Below are positions 13,838 to 28,000 of a stretch of DNA of 64,000 nucleotides, one piece after another. Origin of the DNA: Trichoplax adhaerens. Lineage: Eukaryota > Placozoa > Uniplacotomia > Trichoplacea > Trichoplacidae. Position 1 is the stretch's first letter. Every line of letters starts with the position of its first letter. The notes under the pieces are model-generated. The model was not told the origin of the DNA, did not search any database, and saw only the letters and a program-made list of their open reading frames with translations. Both the position numbers and the translations under genes were made by a program. Location of the stretch: the NCBI RefSeq assembly GCF_000150275.1, contig NW_002060958.1, positions 100,966 through 164,965 of the forward strand. The letters are read 5' to 3'.

Positions 13838-15034
13838 ACATTTTACAAATTTACCTATTGGTTAGCTTAACTTTATAAACGATGATGTGACGTATATCCT
13901 ACAATGCAATATATATTACTATTAATAATGAATGTTGTAGATCATATCGTATCTATGTTTTTTTATCATATTAACGGATTTGTACCCATTTGAGTAGTAG
14001 TAATCAATAGCAATAAACATAACCACTGCAAGAATTTGATTATAGCATTTATAGCACCTGAAAGCTTACTAAATTAGAATGATTTGTTACACAATTGTAT
14101 AAGTTAATGCTGTAATCACAGGAACTTTTATAGATATACAGTAGATCCTGCATAATCACGAGCCATTCATTCATTGATGGTCCATGTCAATAGTAATCAT
14201 TTTCATAGATAGTGTAATGCAATTCTACAATCATCGATTGTACTATAATAATCACGAGAAGCTTTACAAGAAATAGACCCTTCATAATTACCAGCGATTC
14301 AGCGATAATTTATGTCAATAGTAATCGTTTTCATCGATAGTGTAATGCTATTCTGCAATCATAGACGTTAATACAGTAATCGAAAGAGCTTTTAGTAGAA
14401 ATAAATCTTGCGTAATCAGGAGCTATTCATTGGTGATTCACGTCAACAGTGACTATTTTCATCGGTAATTTAATGCTATCGGTAGTGTAATACTGTCTGT
14501 AGTATAATACTAATCGACGGCTGTAGATTGTAAAAATCACAAGAACCTTTATAGAAATTGACCATGCATAATCACGTGCCATTCATTAATGATACATACA
14601 AGTAGCAATCGCTTTGATCAAGAGGAAAGAGAGTAACGACATCATTAATTAAGTTGACAACAATGTTATTCGCTAGTAGTTGGCAACCATATTTATTGAT
14701 GAAAAGACTATCGTCACTAACTTGATAACAATAATAGAGTCTGAATCAGTCCCATTTATGGCTTTGTTTTATTAGATAATACTAATAGATAGGCGTGTCT
14801 AGGTTAAGATGATGAATGGAAAACATATTGAATTGAACAATAAGGGGCTACTGACGTCGCTACCATTATGGGATTATACTATAGAGTGATAGAAATCAAT
14901 CACAACACAATTAGGCATTAAATCCGAGATGTTCAGCCTTAATTGAGATTTCTTCTACTTAATTGAATCGTCAGACCGGGCTAAATCTTGAATTTCCTTT
15001 TACGATTTTATTTACTGATCCAACTTCTTTCACC
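13838..15034. other. Intergenic spacer, genes 2-3
   Basis: The shortest spacer in the array (about 1.2 kb). No open coding sequence is convincing. Roughly 40% of it is the tandem repeat at 14114-14620. The rest is AT-rich and featureless, and must include the gene 3 promoter. Confidence 0.55.
14114..14620. repeat. Diverged tandem repeat, about 4 units of 128-157 bp
   Basis: Unit starts recognised by AATCACrrGAAC/GCTTTwwAnrAAAT-like words at 14114, 14250, 14378 and 14535. Each unit then repeats TCATAATCACGAGCCATTCA-like, GTCAATAGTAATCGTTTTCA-like and ATCGATAGTGTAATGC-like words in the same order. The spacing varies (136, 128, 157), so the units have accumulated indels. Minisatellite-like; it lies between genes 2 and 3 and has no coding potential. 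Confidence 0.75.
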
Positions 15035-18000
15035 ATGTCAAAATCAGCACGGATAATATCAATCTTCATCATCTCCTGCCTAGCAATTGCGAAAGCTTCC
15101 ACGCGATATGATTACTGCGTTCTTGGTGCTGGTCCTGGCGGTAAGTTAACATGCAATCCAAGTGTCGCTATAATTTTTTATGATGGTCGCCATATTATTA
15201 TCTGCCTCCTTTTTCCGGTTATCTTGGATTGAGATCGGAGTCGGTTTATTGCCGATAGTCCGCGATATAATTATGGAGTATAACCACATGAATTACCAAT
15301 CATTCATGCTCAATCGACGAAATTGAATTTTAGTAATTGATTCAGTATGCGTCCATTTAATTAGAAGTCACTTGTTGTGTTCTTATTCGCACTTGCTGCA
15401 GTTCTCACCTGTTGAATTTTTGTTTAGCTTTATTGTCTTACGGTGACAAGCGACAAGTAAAAAATATCTAGATTGTGATAAGCTTTACCACCCTTTTCTT
15501 CCTACTTTTACAAGCAAAAGAACGAGAATGATCCTAACTGAAGACTTTAGTTAGCTTGTATAATTTGTTACTGTACGTTATCTATCAATTCCTGTACTAA
15601 CTACAGAATTTATTACGGTACTGTAAGGATTTAATTTTATTTTTTCAGGACCAGCAATTTCATTTTAAGGGCGATTGTAATCAAGTTATAATTTATTTAC
15701 GGTATCATTAGTAATTGATAAATTCTGGTCTTCAATACGTAGAAGCTTAGGTTTAGTTTACACGTTGTACGAAATCTTTTTCAATCGGATGAATAAATTT
15801 AAAGAATATTTATACACTACTATTAATGCCCGTTATAACAGCCCTTCTTACCATCCTTATTCCTCCCACAAGTTTTAGAGTGATTCTATGGCATTTATAT
15901 GGGAAAATAGTCATTCTAAATCTTATTCATTTTTTCAATAATGGCCAAAATGTTAACAATCTATTTCTTAATACTTAATAAATTGTTACAGAAATGCAGC
16001 AAGTACTTTTAGATTATCTTTCTATGCTCTGTTCTATATCAAGATGATTTTATACTCACACTGCAACTAAGGCAGCTTAACATTTTGTACCGTAGAATGA
16101 AGTGAAATCGATGCTAAGTGATGTATTTTCGTCACTCATATTTCTTTCTCAGATAAACTAATTTATAAGGATTGTTTCTGGTACTGTTTAGGCAGGGCTA
16201 TGAAATTTTTAATGAGCTAATAGTTAAAATTTAATATAAAATCTTGTTGATTAGTGTAAATTATCATGACTGGATAAGGCATAAAACAAACATTACTTTA
16301 GTGTCAGTCACTCTGTATAAACGAAAATGCATATTTTTTAGAGATAAATTAGCTTCGCAACAGTAAGAATTTCCTTTGGTTGTTTTGCTATCAGTCGCTT
16401 TGCTGCATACTGTATACTGATGAAAATGGTTCAAATTATGGTTTATAATGAGCCGTTTGCTAGTAACTTTATTCAAGAAATTAGATTAATACAACAACGC
16501 TCTCCCTAAATATACTGGACTAAGCCAGTAAACTATAGGTTAAGCTAATAGCAGAATTGACGACATATTGTAGTGGGAGCGCTAAAATCAATTTTCTTTC
16601 CCTTCCTAATCACACAATGATCCATTGCTATAGCCCTATGAATTAATTTTCAAGCCTAAGCCGATAGCAAGTATTAATATATCAATATTTAATTAAGACA
16701 AGCACTGCAAACAGACAATGATTTATTGATTAAACTAGTTCGACCAGACATAGAAAATAATACTTGATAGTGTCCTTTCCTTTTAAATTTAAGAATTCAT
16801 ACAAACGACATCGATGTTATTCTATAAACTCTACTAATCCACTGCTATATAATGACAAACATTTTGCAATAGTATATAAGTTCTAAGAATATTAAGCTTG
16901 CCGAATAACCGGAAGTATAGCTCATAAACATGACCATTAGATCTTATCCTTCATAAATTTTATCCCTATAGGAGATCTTTTTCTACGAACGTTATTGAAC
17001 AGCTAACTTATTAGTATAAATTAAGCCTTCGTAAGGAAAATATCCTTCTTAAACTAATTTTAATTCTTTCCTAATAAATATCAAATTACTCCCTGATTAA
17101 TAAATTGAACAGGCCGACAAGAGGATAATGTTTACCTGATGCGAAACAAGTAGCAATCGATATCTTTAAACAAGGATTTCATAAAGACAGAACAGTGCAC
17201 TACCTAAGCGAATTTACTGCAAATTATGATATTTTAGTACATTGTTACCGACCGACGCTAGTAAAAAATAATAAAGCTTAAATATTAAATTAAAGCATAC
17301 ATATCACTTGTTAGCAGAAGAAATTAATAAGCCGACAAATGCATGCATGTATTAAAATGTAAGGCATCTTATAGGGTTGCCTTAAAGATAGGCTAAATAA
17401 TATAGAAATGACTAAATCCGTACATTCTAAAATCTCCTGATGTGATTTATAACCGGAACTAAAAATTGATACATTGAATTGACACCATTAATATTAATCA
17501 AATGTACAAGTAATGAACGTAAATTTAGAATTTGGCTGACTTTTACATTGATTAATTTCTTTCTTCTAGGATTGCAAATTAGTTATTTTATGCATAAAGC
17601 CAACAGAAATTATATCATATTTGAAAGAAATAGCATAGCAGGTTAGCCAGTCAAATAGAGTATTACAATAAAATATAATTGTTTATGAATGAAGGACTTT
17701 AGCGATTATGGTACCGATTCAACAGTATAGGGCATTAGACTGGTGGTGGTTTATTCTTTTAAAGCTTATAAACTATGACGATATTTTATTTACCTTATCT
17801 GCTTCAGGTTCTAGTTTTACCAAGTTTCCTCGCCATCGCTATTTAATTTCCGCTAATAAAAGATTTACCGGTAAAAATAGATTTTTTCCTTGAAATTATA
17901 TTAAGATTCGAATCAATGATCTAGGCCTATTTTCCGAAAATATTTTAGATATTTATTATGTATTCATATACTACCTTCAAATTAGGAACTAAGAATATCG

Positions 18001-21000
18001 AATTTAACTGGCGGCATGATTGGAATTCATTAATAAGCCATAACGAATCTTTAGTTATGACACGATATTCAGAATTGTACTTTCCACACGCGGATGATTT
18101 AGTAAGTGGAATATTGTTATTGCTGGCCATGATTTGCATATTAGCAATCATTTCCTTGATTAATTTTTTTATGGCCATAAACTCTCTTAATCAGAACTAA
18201 TATTTGACTCATTAAGGTTCGCTACTTTGTGGATTATGCTAACGAATTGAAATTGAACATTCGCTATAACACTCGAATATCTCGTATTTCATCAATCCAA
18301 GATCCAATGAATCAAAATAAAAAAGTCTTTGAATTCCGTGATGCTAATGGCAATACTTATCACTGCAATGCCTCCATCATAGGGTTTGTTTAACACTTTA
18401 CTGGTATAGATAATTATCATTAATACTCAGTATTCTAAACCATCTTGAAACAATCTCAGTTTATGAAAAGATATTAAAATAAGTTTACACTTAGGATAAA
18501 ACTGAAATTATAATTTTTATCAGTTCCAGCTACAGATAGTAAACTACTTCAGTATACTGGTTGTAAAATTACCGAAAGTCCTTGTTACAACTTCCAAATT
18601 TTGTAACAAGTACTAGATCTGCACTCAGCAAGGAGACCCAGTAATTAAGTTGAAGAACTAACTTTATTGTTAAAATAATGAGTTTATATACTTTCTTTAT
18701 TGTGACCTTTGATCTACTGGCGTAGATCACAAGATCATCACTAAGAGAAAGCTTTCCCTAGTTTAGACATTACAAATAGGATATCATACCGAGTATGGCA
18801 ACATGAGAATACATATATAGATAAGCTTAATATAGTACCATAACTACATCTATATACGCATGACGTGATATTATCATCGTGATATTTAACCATATATAGA
18901 AAGAAGGTAACATACTAATTATGTAACTATTACAGAACGTGACAGTCCTGTAACTAAATAACGTCTCTATCGCAACCATACCATCTTATAAGCAATTTAT
19001 ATGGAGGCTGTTATCTAGAAAATTTATAGTCTCACAAATAATATTCTTTCTCATTAGTACGGGTAATGCTGCCGCTAATATTCCTAAAGATGCCATCGGC
19101 ATTGAACATACTGTTGTAAGTTTAGAACGCTTTAAATAGAGCTATATTCAGCATTATTAGTTTATATTTAACGATAAAATAGATTGAATTTTGCTGACTG
19201 AAATTTTAAAATTAAGACTTTGAATTGGCTTCTGGAGGTAAATGGGTCAAAGTAAAACGAATATTCTGTGTAATGTAATAAAATTTATTCGTTTTTCAGG
19301 GCTACGAAAGCGTTTCCACGGACCCTAAAGATTTCAAAGGCCAAAATGTTCTCATTTTAGGAACAGGTACAGCTTACGTTATATCTAGATCATTATGTTG
19401 ATTTTGGCCTATCATACATTAGTGAATTTTATCTCCATCGTATTTAACACCCTCTCCTATAACATACATTGATTAGGTAATTCGGCCTTTGAAATAGCTA
19501 AAGTTATATCTTCTTCTACCAACTATATCCATATTACCGGAAGGTAAATTTACTTCGATAAGCTGTCTTGAATATATCAATTAACTGACAAGCTTTCCTA
19601 TAATTTAATTTCATATTAAAATTTAATCTAAAATTGTTCACAGTTATTGTTAAAATAAAGTATTATATTGACCTGTATAGCTTTTAATAACAAGTTTTGA
19701 AGTTAGAATATTCATTTATCAGCTATTATGAGAGCAAAATAAGGTCATTTAGATCATGAATGAGATCAATATTTATTTCAGAATTATAAAATCATTCCAA
19801 CATGTAAAGTATAATAATTTTTAGACTCTTTAGGCCAAAATTTCTGATCCAGAATACTATCTATTTACCTTGTTCAAATTTACGACTTTATCTAGTCTAT
19901 CTTAGATAGATTATTGTGCTATAAATCAAAGTCTATAATTCTAATATTGGTCATGAATATCCAATTTTCAGGTCTGAACTGCGTCAATCATGGTCTACAC
20001 ACTATGTTGGCGATGTCAGGTGAGGATTCTACATAAATTCTATATTGATAATAAATTATTTACTATATTATCAACTGAGCCTAGCTTATTGCAACTGTTT
20101 ATGTATTTACAGAGGGGTTAATCGACAACATCTCGACGGCAGTCAGTTAAAATCATTGGATGGCATTACATGTAAATAAGAATATTGTAATCCCAAATCT
20201 TTCCTTCAAATAATCAAAAATCACTGAAATGATAGCTTTATAAATTTTAACGAGATCTATTTTATGAATAATATAGATGGCGATATTAATCGATTCGTTA
20301 TTGTGAAAGGAAAAAATAATAAATTGCAAATATATCTCAAAAACGTGACCAATAATCAAGTCCTTGGACCCGGTATTATTCTATATAGAGTACCTCGCTA
20401 AAGTTATAATCAGCTGATATTCAATGAATTGTAGCAAAAATATTTATATTTCTCTCCTTACTCTACGACTTCTAAAAAAATAATATAATTTACTGGCATT
20501 AATGACATATTGATTAATACTATGCTTATGATATCGTATTTTATTTACGACATATCCTTATATTCTTATCATTAATTTCCTATAGTGGAAGAAAATTCTC
20601 CTTTCAGAAAGGAATATGATCATATTATTCGATGCCTTGGATTTACAGTAAGAATTTAAATCTAAATTTAAATTTTAAAAACTAGACTTTAAATGATATT
20701 AGATCTTAATACCAACTACTTAGCCTTCAAAAAATATAGCTCGGTCGTTTCAGTTATGTTAATGAATGTGATATATGATCTTAATTATTTAGCACGATGA
20801 ATCCATTTATGATGCCTCTGCGCATCCTATCAGTGGTGAAGGAAAACTTCGAAAATATCCTAAAATTCATCCAAACTTTGAATCTGTTAACGTCCCTAAT
20901 ATGTTTTTCGGTAAGAAATACTGTAAACAGAAGCAGTAAACTTTAATAAGCAATTTTAAAAACACTTTATCCATGGAACGAGTTTGTATCCCAATATGAA

Positions 21001-23013
21001 ATAAAGCATTCATGCTTATCTATACGCGTACCTTCTATCTAGTTGGAGCTATAGCACATTCTCTAGACTTTCGTAGATCATCTGGAGGTTTCATTCATGG
21101 ATTCCGCTACTCCGGTATTGAAATACTTTTCATTTATAAATAAGTTTTCTACATCTCAATAATTTACACTAAGGTATTTTAATTTGGTCAAATATAATTA
21201 TAATAGCCATTGTAGCACATCATATGATGGAATGGAAGTACCATGGCATTCCTTGGCCGTCGAAAACAATATCTACTAACGGAATGCTTCCAAATTTGCT
21301 CAAAAGAATTAATCAGGCCTCGGTAAAACGCCTAATTCAGATAATGTTGCAAAATTAAATGAAATGTAATTAATGGAAAATTTGTGACAATTGACTTATA
21401 GGGACTATATCAAATGTTCAGTATCCTAACTGATGTCATCCTTATAGGTATGATCATTTGCTTTTGACATTCTGCAGAGATAATGTAAAAATAAATAATT
21501 AATGAATTAGGCCTAAATTGAGCTAATTTTCACTAGTAATCGCTTCGACTAAAGTATTTCGCTCTAGAAGTAGACTTTAAAGAATTTTTTAGTCAATTCT
21601 TACTTCGTACGGTTAAGATATCAGGATCTTTAAGGGTGATATATTTTGATATTTGAAGTTAACTAGTAGTTTCTAATTTTATGAAGTACAATACAGTATG
21701 ATTGTTGTTTTTGACATTCTGCGAAAATGACATAAATAATTAATGAATTTGGCCTAAATTGAGTTAACTTTCACCTACAAACATTTCAATAAATGTTTTT
21801 ACCTGCTAGAAATGGACTTGAAAGAATATATAGTCAAGTTTTACTTTCTATAGTTAAGCTATCAGCATCTTTAAGGGCCATATTTTGGGAAATTTGAAGT
21901 TAGCTCGTGGTTCCTAATTGTGTTTTATTATGATTTATGCATTATTTGCATCTTACACACAGATGATAGTGGGAATCATAAATACTTAGAAGATATTCCA
22001 ATCCGTGCTATACCAAATTTAAAAAGTAAGACCAGCAAATTGCTATTGATACGCAAAAGTGATTATTGGTAATCAATAATTTTCCTAACGTAATCTATAA
22101 TGAAAATATGCATTCTACACTAGAGCTAACTGGTGTTCCTGCTACCAGAAGAATGCTTATTATGGCTTTTGAATATGGAAAGGGCTTTGCTGGTCCCCGG
22201 TAATATAACAGCTCATCAAAATTTATACAGCTATAGTCTTCATCAACATTTTTATATACATTTTGTTCATATTTTCTGTCTTTGATGATAATTACTGGGT
22301 TTTCGCGACCAGAACTGATACTCTTGGCCCAGATCGCGTTAACGCAGAATGGCAAATTGCACATAAATGTAACTTTATCCACCCTAAAATATATTATTAC
22401 GATCATCCATTAACAGGTAAATTTAAGCTTGTTGCTACCTACTACTGTAATTTAGATGGAACAATAATCTCTATTTCTTAACCGAATTGAAAAAATTAGA
22501 ATTAAATCCAGATGGTACATTACCGACACCAAAAAAAATACATCATGTTGTTGAAGACTTTTTGACAGAATGGTAAGCTTCAACTCAGTAATCAGCTATG
22601 TAAAGCTTATCCTATTTTCTTCATGTGATAAATATAGACCATCTTTTGCACCGATATCTAAGCTATCAATGACATATGCATACTCAGTTACCATGGTATG
22701 GCCTAATATTGCATTCTGCTTCTAGGGATAGTATGCAAGATCACGTTATTCCGCTTAAGAAATATCTGCAAACTGTGATGGCTGAAGACCTCACACATTA
22801 TTATTATTATTCGTGCTTAAAGGTAAATCCAATCGATATCATAATTCAAATATAAATACCTTATATTATCGTAATCCTTTATTTAATTATCGTTGTACTT
22901 TTTTGAATATTTAGGCATTTCTAAAGTTTAAATCAGTTCCATATTCTTGCATGAATGAACAAATTTTGCAAAAACCAAAATATAGTAAATATCCTGGGCC
23001 TAAAAGTATTTAG
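15035..23013 (+). CDS. FOXRED2: FOXRED2-like FAD-dependent oxidoreductase, gene 3 (complete, 22 exons)
   Basis: Exons: 15035-15140, 17570-17641, 17808-17870, 17986-18101, 18217-18383, 19058-19115, 19300-19366, 19477-19543, 19972-20019, 20113-20171, 20277-20372, 20586-20647, 20793-20910, 21043-21114, 21207-21322, 21402-21447, 21963-22025, 22124-22199, 22313-22416, 22500-22572, 22726-22822, 22915-23013; 614 residues. The ATG at 15035 has a good context (CACCATG) and starts a clean signal peptide (about 1-21); an upstream in-frame ATG at 14963 would bury it. FAD loop GAGPGG is at 31-36; second Rossmann loop GTGNS at 215-219. SWSTHYVGDVR, SGGFIHGFRYS and HKCNFIHPKIYYY pair it with gene 1, not with its neighbours gene 2 and gene 4. 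Intron 1 is unusually long (2.4 kb) and intron 16 carries an internal duplication. The tail ends GPKSI, with no retrieval signal. Confidence 0.93.
15141..17569. other. Gene 3 intron 1 (2.4 kb, the longest in the array)
   Basis: AT-rich with no open frame that resembles a protein, and no transposon ends that I can see. The other copies have about 0.13-0.33 kb here, so something was probably inserted or expanded, but the sequence gives no signature of what. Confidence 0.6.
18581..18610. repeat. Inverted repeat in gene 3 intron 5
   Basis: Arms CTTGTTACAA (18581-18590) and TTGTAACAAG (18601-18610) are perfect 10-base complements around a 10-base loop. The intron is 674 bases long and also has a short TGATCTAC...GTAGATCA hairpin near 18709-18728. 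Confidence 0.5.
21461..21922. repeat. Tandem duplication inside gene 3 intron 16
   Basis: Two diverged copies of about 215-220 bp, near 21461-21682 and 21708-21922. Matching words appear in the same order: TTTTGACATTCTGC, ATAAATAATTAATGAATT, GGCCTAAATTGAG, ATCTTTAAGGG, ATTTGAAGTTA. Identity is roughly 75-80% by eye. Exons on both sides are intact, so the duplication only lengthens the intron. Confidence 0.8.
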
Positions 23014-25038
23014 AAATGATCATGTCACATCATTCATTTCATTTTCTGCTAATTTATACTTGCTTTTTGCTAGTCGTTAAATATTGTTGCGATGGCCTCT
23101 TTTAAGAACTCTCAGTCTAGCAGAGACCTTAATAATATTTCGTAACTGACAAATAATTTATTGAACTTTCGTTCATCGATATCGCAGTTACTTAGCCCTT
23201 CTCAATATATTGAAAACTAAACTTGCTACTGCGTAATTGGTTGTATCGTAAATTTTACTAACTCTTCTGAGACCATATGTTAATAAAAACTAAAATTTTA
23301 CAACTGTTGAAATTTTTGTTTGTCTAAAATATCAAATTTGATTAGATTATTACCGTATAGTTTTGATAATTTAAGACTTGAGCATGGCTTAAAGACTTAA
23401 TTAAATCAATACATTAAATCACAAAATTGATCATTTTTTAATTAGTTTAGCTGCACTATGGTAATCTGCGATTACAAAATAATTAACTCAAAATTATTTT
23501 AGAACATGCCATTGGTGATGCAAGATTCTAATCATGGAGAGACTTAAGTGTTATGTAAAGGCTTTTTCAGTCTATGATACAAAGAGATATAGATTGAAAA
23601 ATCGGAATAAAACCTTAAAAATGAAATTAGTACATGAAAAAGTCTTGCCAAATCTTGACATTAGATCCGCACTCAAAATCCTACTAATTACATAATAATA
23701 ATACGGCTACCAATATGAAATGGGTGTCGAGCTCTAATTGTAATTCTTGGAAAATCGAGTGCTGTAGCATAAACTCATTAAAAGAATAAAAAGATTTATT
23801 TTTATCAATTCTGGCACTGCATGCTGTACAGATAGGGTATCGTTAGATTATACACTACTTGATTCATGTTATTAGCTCATTAATTCGGAAAGTTTGGGAG
23901 CGTAAAGAGCACTGAAAGTAGCAATTCATTCCCGTTCAAGCCTTAAATTCAGAATGAAATAAAAGAAGTATTCCAATTAAACCGTTAGTACTAATTTACA
24001 GTACGTAGCTCCTGTAAATCTTACAACGCTAACTCTAACTACAATTCAACACACAAATCCTATATGAAGTTCAATAACAACTGGACTTAACTTCAGTAAT
24101 AAGAGCGAAGTATCCCTCTATGCCCAATTATTCCGAAGTCAGAAACATTCTAGTTGAACCATTAGTACTAATCTACATTACACAGCTCCAGTAAAATCTT
24201 AGCAACTCTAATTGTAGCTGTAATTCAACACCTAAATTCTATAAGAAATCCATCTGTGAATGGATTGGATTTCAGTATTAAGACTAAATTTTTCTCTATA
24301 CTTAATTATTCTGAAGCAATATCACTAAACGCATTTAGTTCAAAATAGAATTGCAGCAGATTAATTTGAATTGCTGTAAATTATTTTAGTACTTTCGGTA
24401 GTTCAAAACTACTTATAAGACGAATAGTTTTAATCGGAAGTAGAAAGTAACTGGTATAATGGAGATTGATCGATGCTTTATCTGCCCTCTCTATGTACAT
24501 CACAGATTAAATCTGCTAAATTCTAGAATAAATTATTTTTCATTCTAAAATTTACATCAGCGGCGTAAATAGGGCTCATTTAGGGCAGAAGGGGGAGTGC
24601 AGCCGTGAAATGATGATTGAGGCACTAGCCCCTGAGACTGCTTTTTATAGTAAATTCTATAGAAATATTAGAAAAACAATGCAGGGGCATCCTTTATTCC
24701 ATATTTATAGGCTAGTAAAATAAAAGATTTTATAGTAGACGTGAAGCATTCTTCTATACAAATAAATAAATATTATGAAAGAACGCACGATTATCATAAC
24801 AATGATAAGAACCAGTTTGGGGACCGAATTGTTTGCCGTCATTATAATTTTTCATAGTTATACTAAGAGATTCTTTAGGTTTAGGCCATTTTTCCCAATA
24901 CGAAGATTATTCTCAAGAAGAACATTCTTAACTAGCGGTCAAGCACTACTTCTTCGTCATTTAATATTTGAATATTGCTTCCTAGAAATTATTTAGTTAG
25001 TAGTCGCGACCAAACAGCATTAATAATAAAGCAGAACC
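23014..25038. other. Intergenic spacer, genes 3-4
   Basis: About 2.0 kb. An AATAAA at 23282-23287 is a possible distant poly(A) signal for gene 3. The tandem duplication 23970-24320 lies in the middle. An open frame at 24775-24996 encodes a Phe/Arg-rich peptide that I do not recognise and consider chance. No RNA gene is evident. Confidence 0.55.
23970..24320. repeat. Two-unit tandem duplication, period about 177 bp
   Basis: Copy 1 starts at 23970 and copy 2 at 24147. Shared words in order: CCATTAGTACTAATCTACA-like, AGCTCCwGTAAA, GTAATTCAACACC-like, TGGACTTAACTTCAGTA-like, AATTATTCCGAAG-like. No coding potential. Confidence 0.75.
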
Positions 25039-28000
25039 ATGAAGAAAAACATTTTATTAACGCTATCTATACTCGTATTGCTTGAATTACTATCGATGAT
25101 TCAAGCTCAGATAACATTAAAACTTTATAAATATTGCATCGTTGGTAGTGGTCCAGGAGGTAAAATGATTCACTTTTTAAATCATATAGTATAGATGGAA
25201 ATGAAATTGTTTAGTAGAATTTTTAAAGTTAGAATTGCTGAATAATTGTTATTTCTATCAAATTGATGGCTAATATTTTCCCTGAAATAGCTAATGAAAG
25301 ATTTAATGTAGTAATACGAATAATTGACTATTCTGTAGGTCTTCAAATGGCCTATTTTCTAAAGAAAGCCAACCGAAAATATATCGTGTTTGAAAAAAAT
25401 AAGATATCAGGTCAGTCTATCTAATTACAGACTCCATATCGGATTCGCTTTACTTTGATATAGCACCTATAGATCATACGAGACAGAAGAAATAGCGAAA
25501 GTAGTTTGAATTTCTAGCGTTGATCGAAATAGCACTGTGATCGTTACCGTATTTTCTCAACTCTTTAATATGAATTTTAATAGCAACAAAGATATTTTAA
25601 ACCCTTTCTACAAACCAATTAGTTATTCTCATTATCGGTAGAAAAGACGGATCATGCTAGCTTTTAACTTAATTTTCCAATTCAGGGTGGTTCCGAAGCA
25701 ATTTTGTAACTTATTATCATACTATTTCAAGTTGAAGTATCGCATAAGATTTTTTTAATAAGCCCTACCTATCTTAATTCAAGAATAAACTAAAATTTTA
25801 CCTAGTAAATCATCTACAGTGCCGAACTAGAATCGAAATTAGCTCTACTAATCTTCGCCATTACGATTTTTTAGCATATTTTACTTTAGAACTTAAAAAT
25901 TTTACAGTTGGATACTTTTATCAGCCATGTTTTCCCAGTCAATATTTGCTAAATTCAATTTGTTAGCGATAGTTCATTCAAACATTGATCTATTATTTCT
26001 TCCATCTACGTCTGATTTGATATACGGTACTCTTTAGTGTTTCGTAACTGCTGCGTTTATTCAGTTGGTACCCTAAATACGCGTACTCTACACGTTTCGA
26101 TCTCTGCCATTAATTATTAATTACAATAGTTTCGACGCATTCGATTCTTACTTTACTACCAAATAGGATCCATAATAGGTATATTTTAGCTACGTTTCAA
26201 GGATCTGCATCGCTACCAGTATAGGCAACATTAAAATTTTCGGATCGTAAAATAATCTTTCATTCATAAAGAAAAAAATCCTCTTCCACACTAGTAAAAC
26301 TATCTATCAACAGGTGGCATACCGTCTTGATTTAATAGCTATGTCAATGAATTAATAGCCAAAGCATATTTCGATAAAACGCTTTTTAAATAATATGCTA
26401 CGCGAATAAAATAAACTAGCTCATTTTCTTTCTCATTCATTTTTCACTTTAAAGTTCATACATTTGATGATTGTTTTCTCCAAATGGTATAAGTGCTAAT
26501 ATAAATTATTATTAAAAACTAGGGTCATTTTTCACTCATTATCCACGACATCGGCAACTTCTATCCGTCAACAAGAAATTTACAGGTACAGCATCACCAC
26601 TTAAAATATTATCGTTGCGATATAAAAGTAGTCTTATTAGAGAATCGATATTCTAAATTTAAGCCATTATCCCATTGTAAACCTGGAAATGGCTCTAAAT
26701 GACGTTGTAATAAAAGTACCTACATTATTCTATGTAATCTAAAATCAAATTCAGTTATAAAACTATCCTAGCCAAAATAAAATTTTATAAAAGGATTACA
26801 TTAAAGAATAGAATTTGAGAATAGTAGAGCAATAATTAATTAATGGCAAGAATCTAACCTAAAGTAGCGTAAGCTCTAAAAAAGAGGTATAGAAGTGTGC
26901 CCAAACTCATATCTAGACTTCTTAAATACACTTAGTTTATTCTATTAATGGCAATAAAATGTTGTCTTCAATCAGACTTTTGTAATCAAAAAGTCGTTCT
27001 CTTCACGTAAATAATCAAGTTATCAAACGAATCGATTAATTTAAAATATTACCACTTTTTCATTAATTTCCAACACCGTAAGATCGAGCAGTTTACTGCA
27101 ACTTAGGTACCCTGGTACATCAAGTCACCTAAATCATGTACGATATTGTCACCGACTACTTCCTGACAAGTTTACTAGTCTAACGTAAAGCACTAACTTT
27201 GAGTTGATTCTACAGATTACTACCCTAATTTATCGAAAGATCGAATAAGAATATGGTACTGCTACTATAACGCCTAAGAACTACCCATCTAAAAGGCTCA
27301 AAACTAATAGATACGTTGTACTATAATCTACAAAAGTCTATAACACTGAAACACTGTCAGCAACATACTTTCCTAAACTCTATTAATTTGGCAACGTAGT
27401 GTCGTAACATATATTTAATTAATTGGCTAATATTAGCTATCTACTTAATATTAGCTTCGCGATAATATCCAAAATTAGATGTCTAACCGTATCAATTATA
27501 GGTATCAATACAATCAAATATGGGGTACATCACTGCAAAAGTGTAAAAATGATCTTAAGTTATTCTGTATTCAATCCTAATTCATCTTGTATATCTGCGT
27601 ATTTATATTTATCTAGGCGCTAAGAATGCTGAATTCAATTTGAGACATGACTGGAATAGTCTCTTAAGTGATAATGCCAGCTTAATCATGCCAAATTACT
27701 CTGATAAATACTATCCACATGCAGATGAATTGGTAAGCACACTAATGAGTGGATTATAAGAATGTAATTGAAAAGGCTTTGAATTAAGTTATGACACAAA
27801 TTTAAAAAATTGACGGTTTTGTTATTAGTAACTAGTATTTAAGTATTTAAGTCATATATTGTAAGATACGCCGTTCGATTTACATGAATTTAATTAAATG
27901 CCTTTATGAACTTAAACCAACTTATTGACCAAATTTTAAATAGGTTCGCTATCTTAATGATTATGCAAATCAATTCAAATTAAATATCCAATATGATACC

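Noticed and set aside
15650-15675. Possible relic of a duplicated exon 2 in gene 3 intron 1
   Set aside because: A tract after TTTTTTCAG loosely resembles the start of exon 2, but similarity stops after about 20 bases with an immediate stop codon; not distinguishable from chance.
22095-22406. Minus-strand open frame of 103 codons
   Set aside because: It runs antisense across gene 3 exons 18 and 19, which are conserved in every copy on the + strand.
24775-24996. 73-codon open frame just upstream of gene 4
   Set aside because: Phe/Arg/Ile-rich peptide without family resemblance, no splice link to gene 4, and no equivalent upstream of the other copies.
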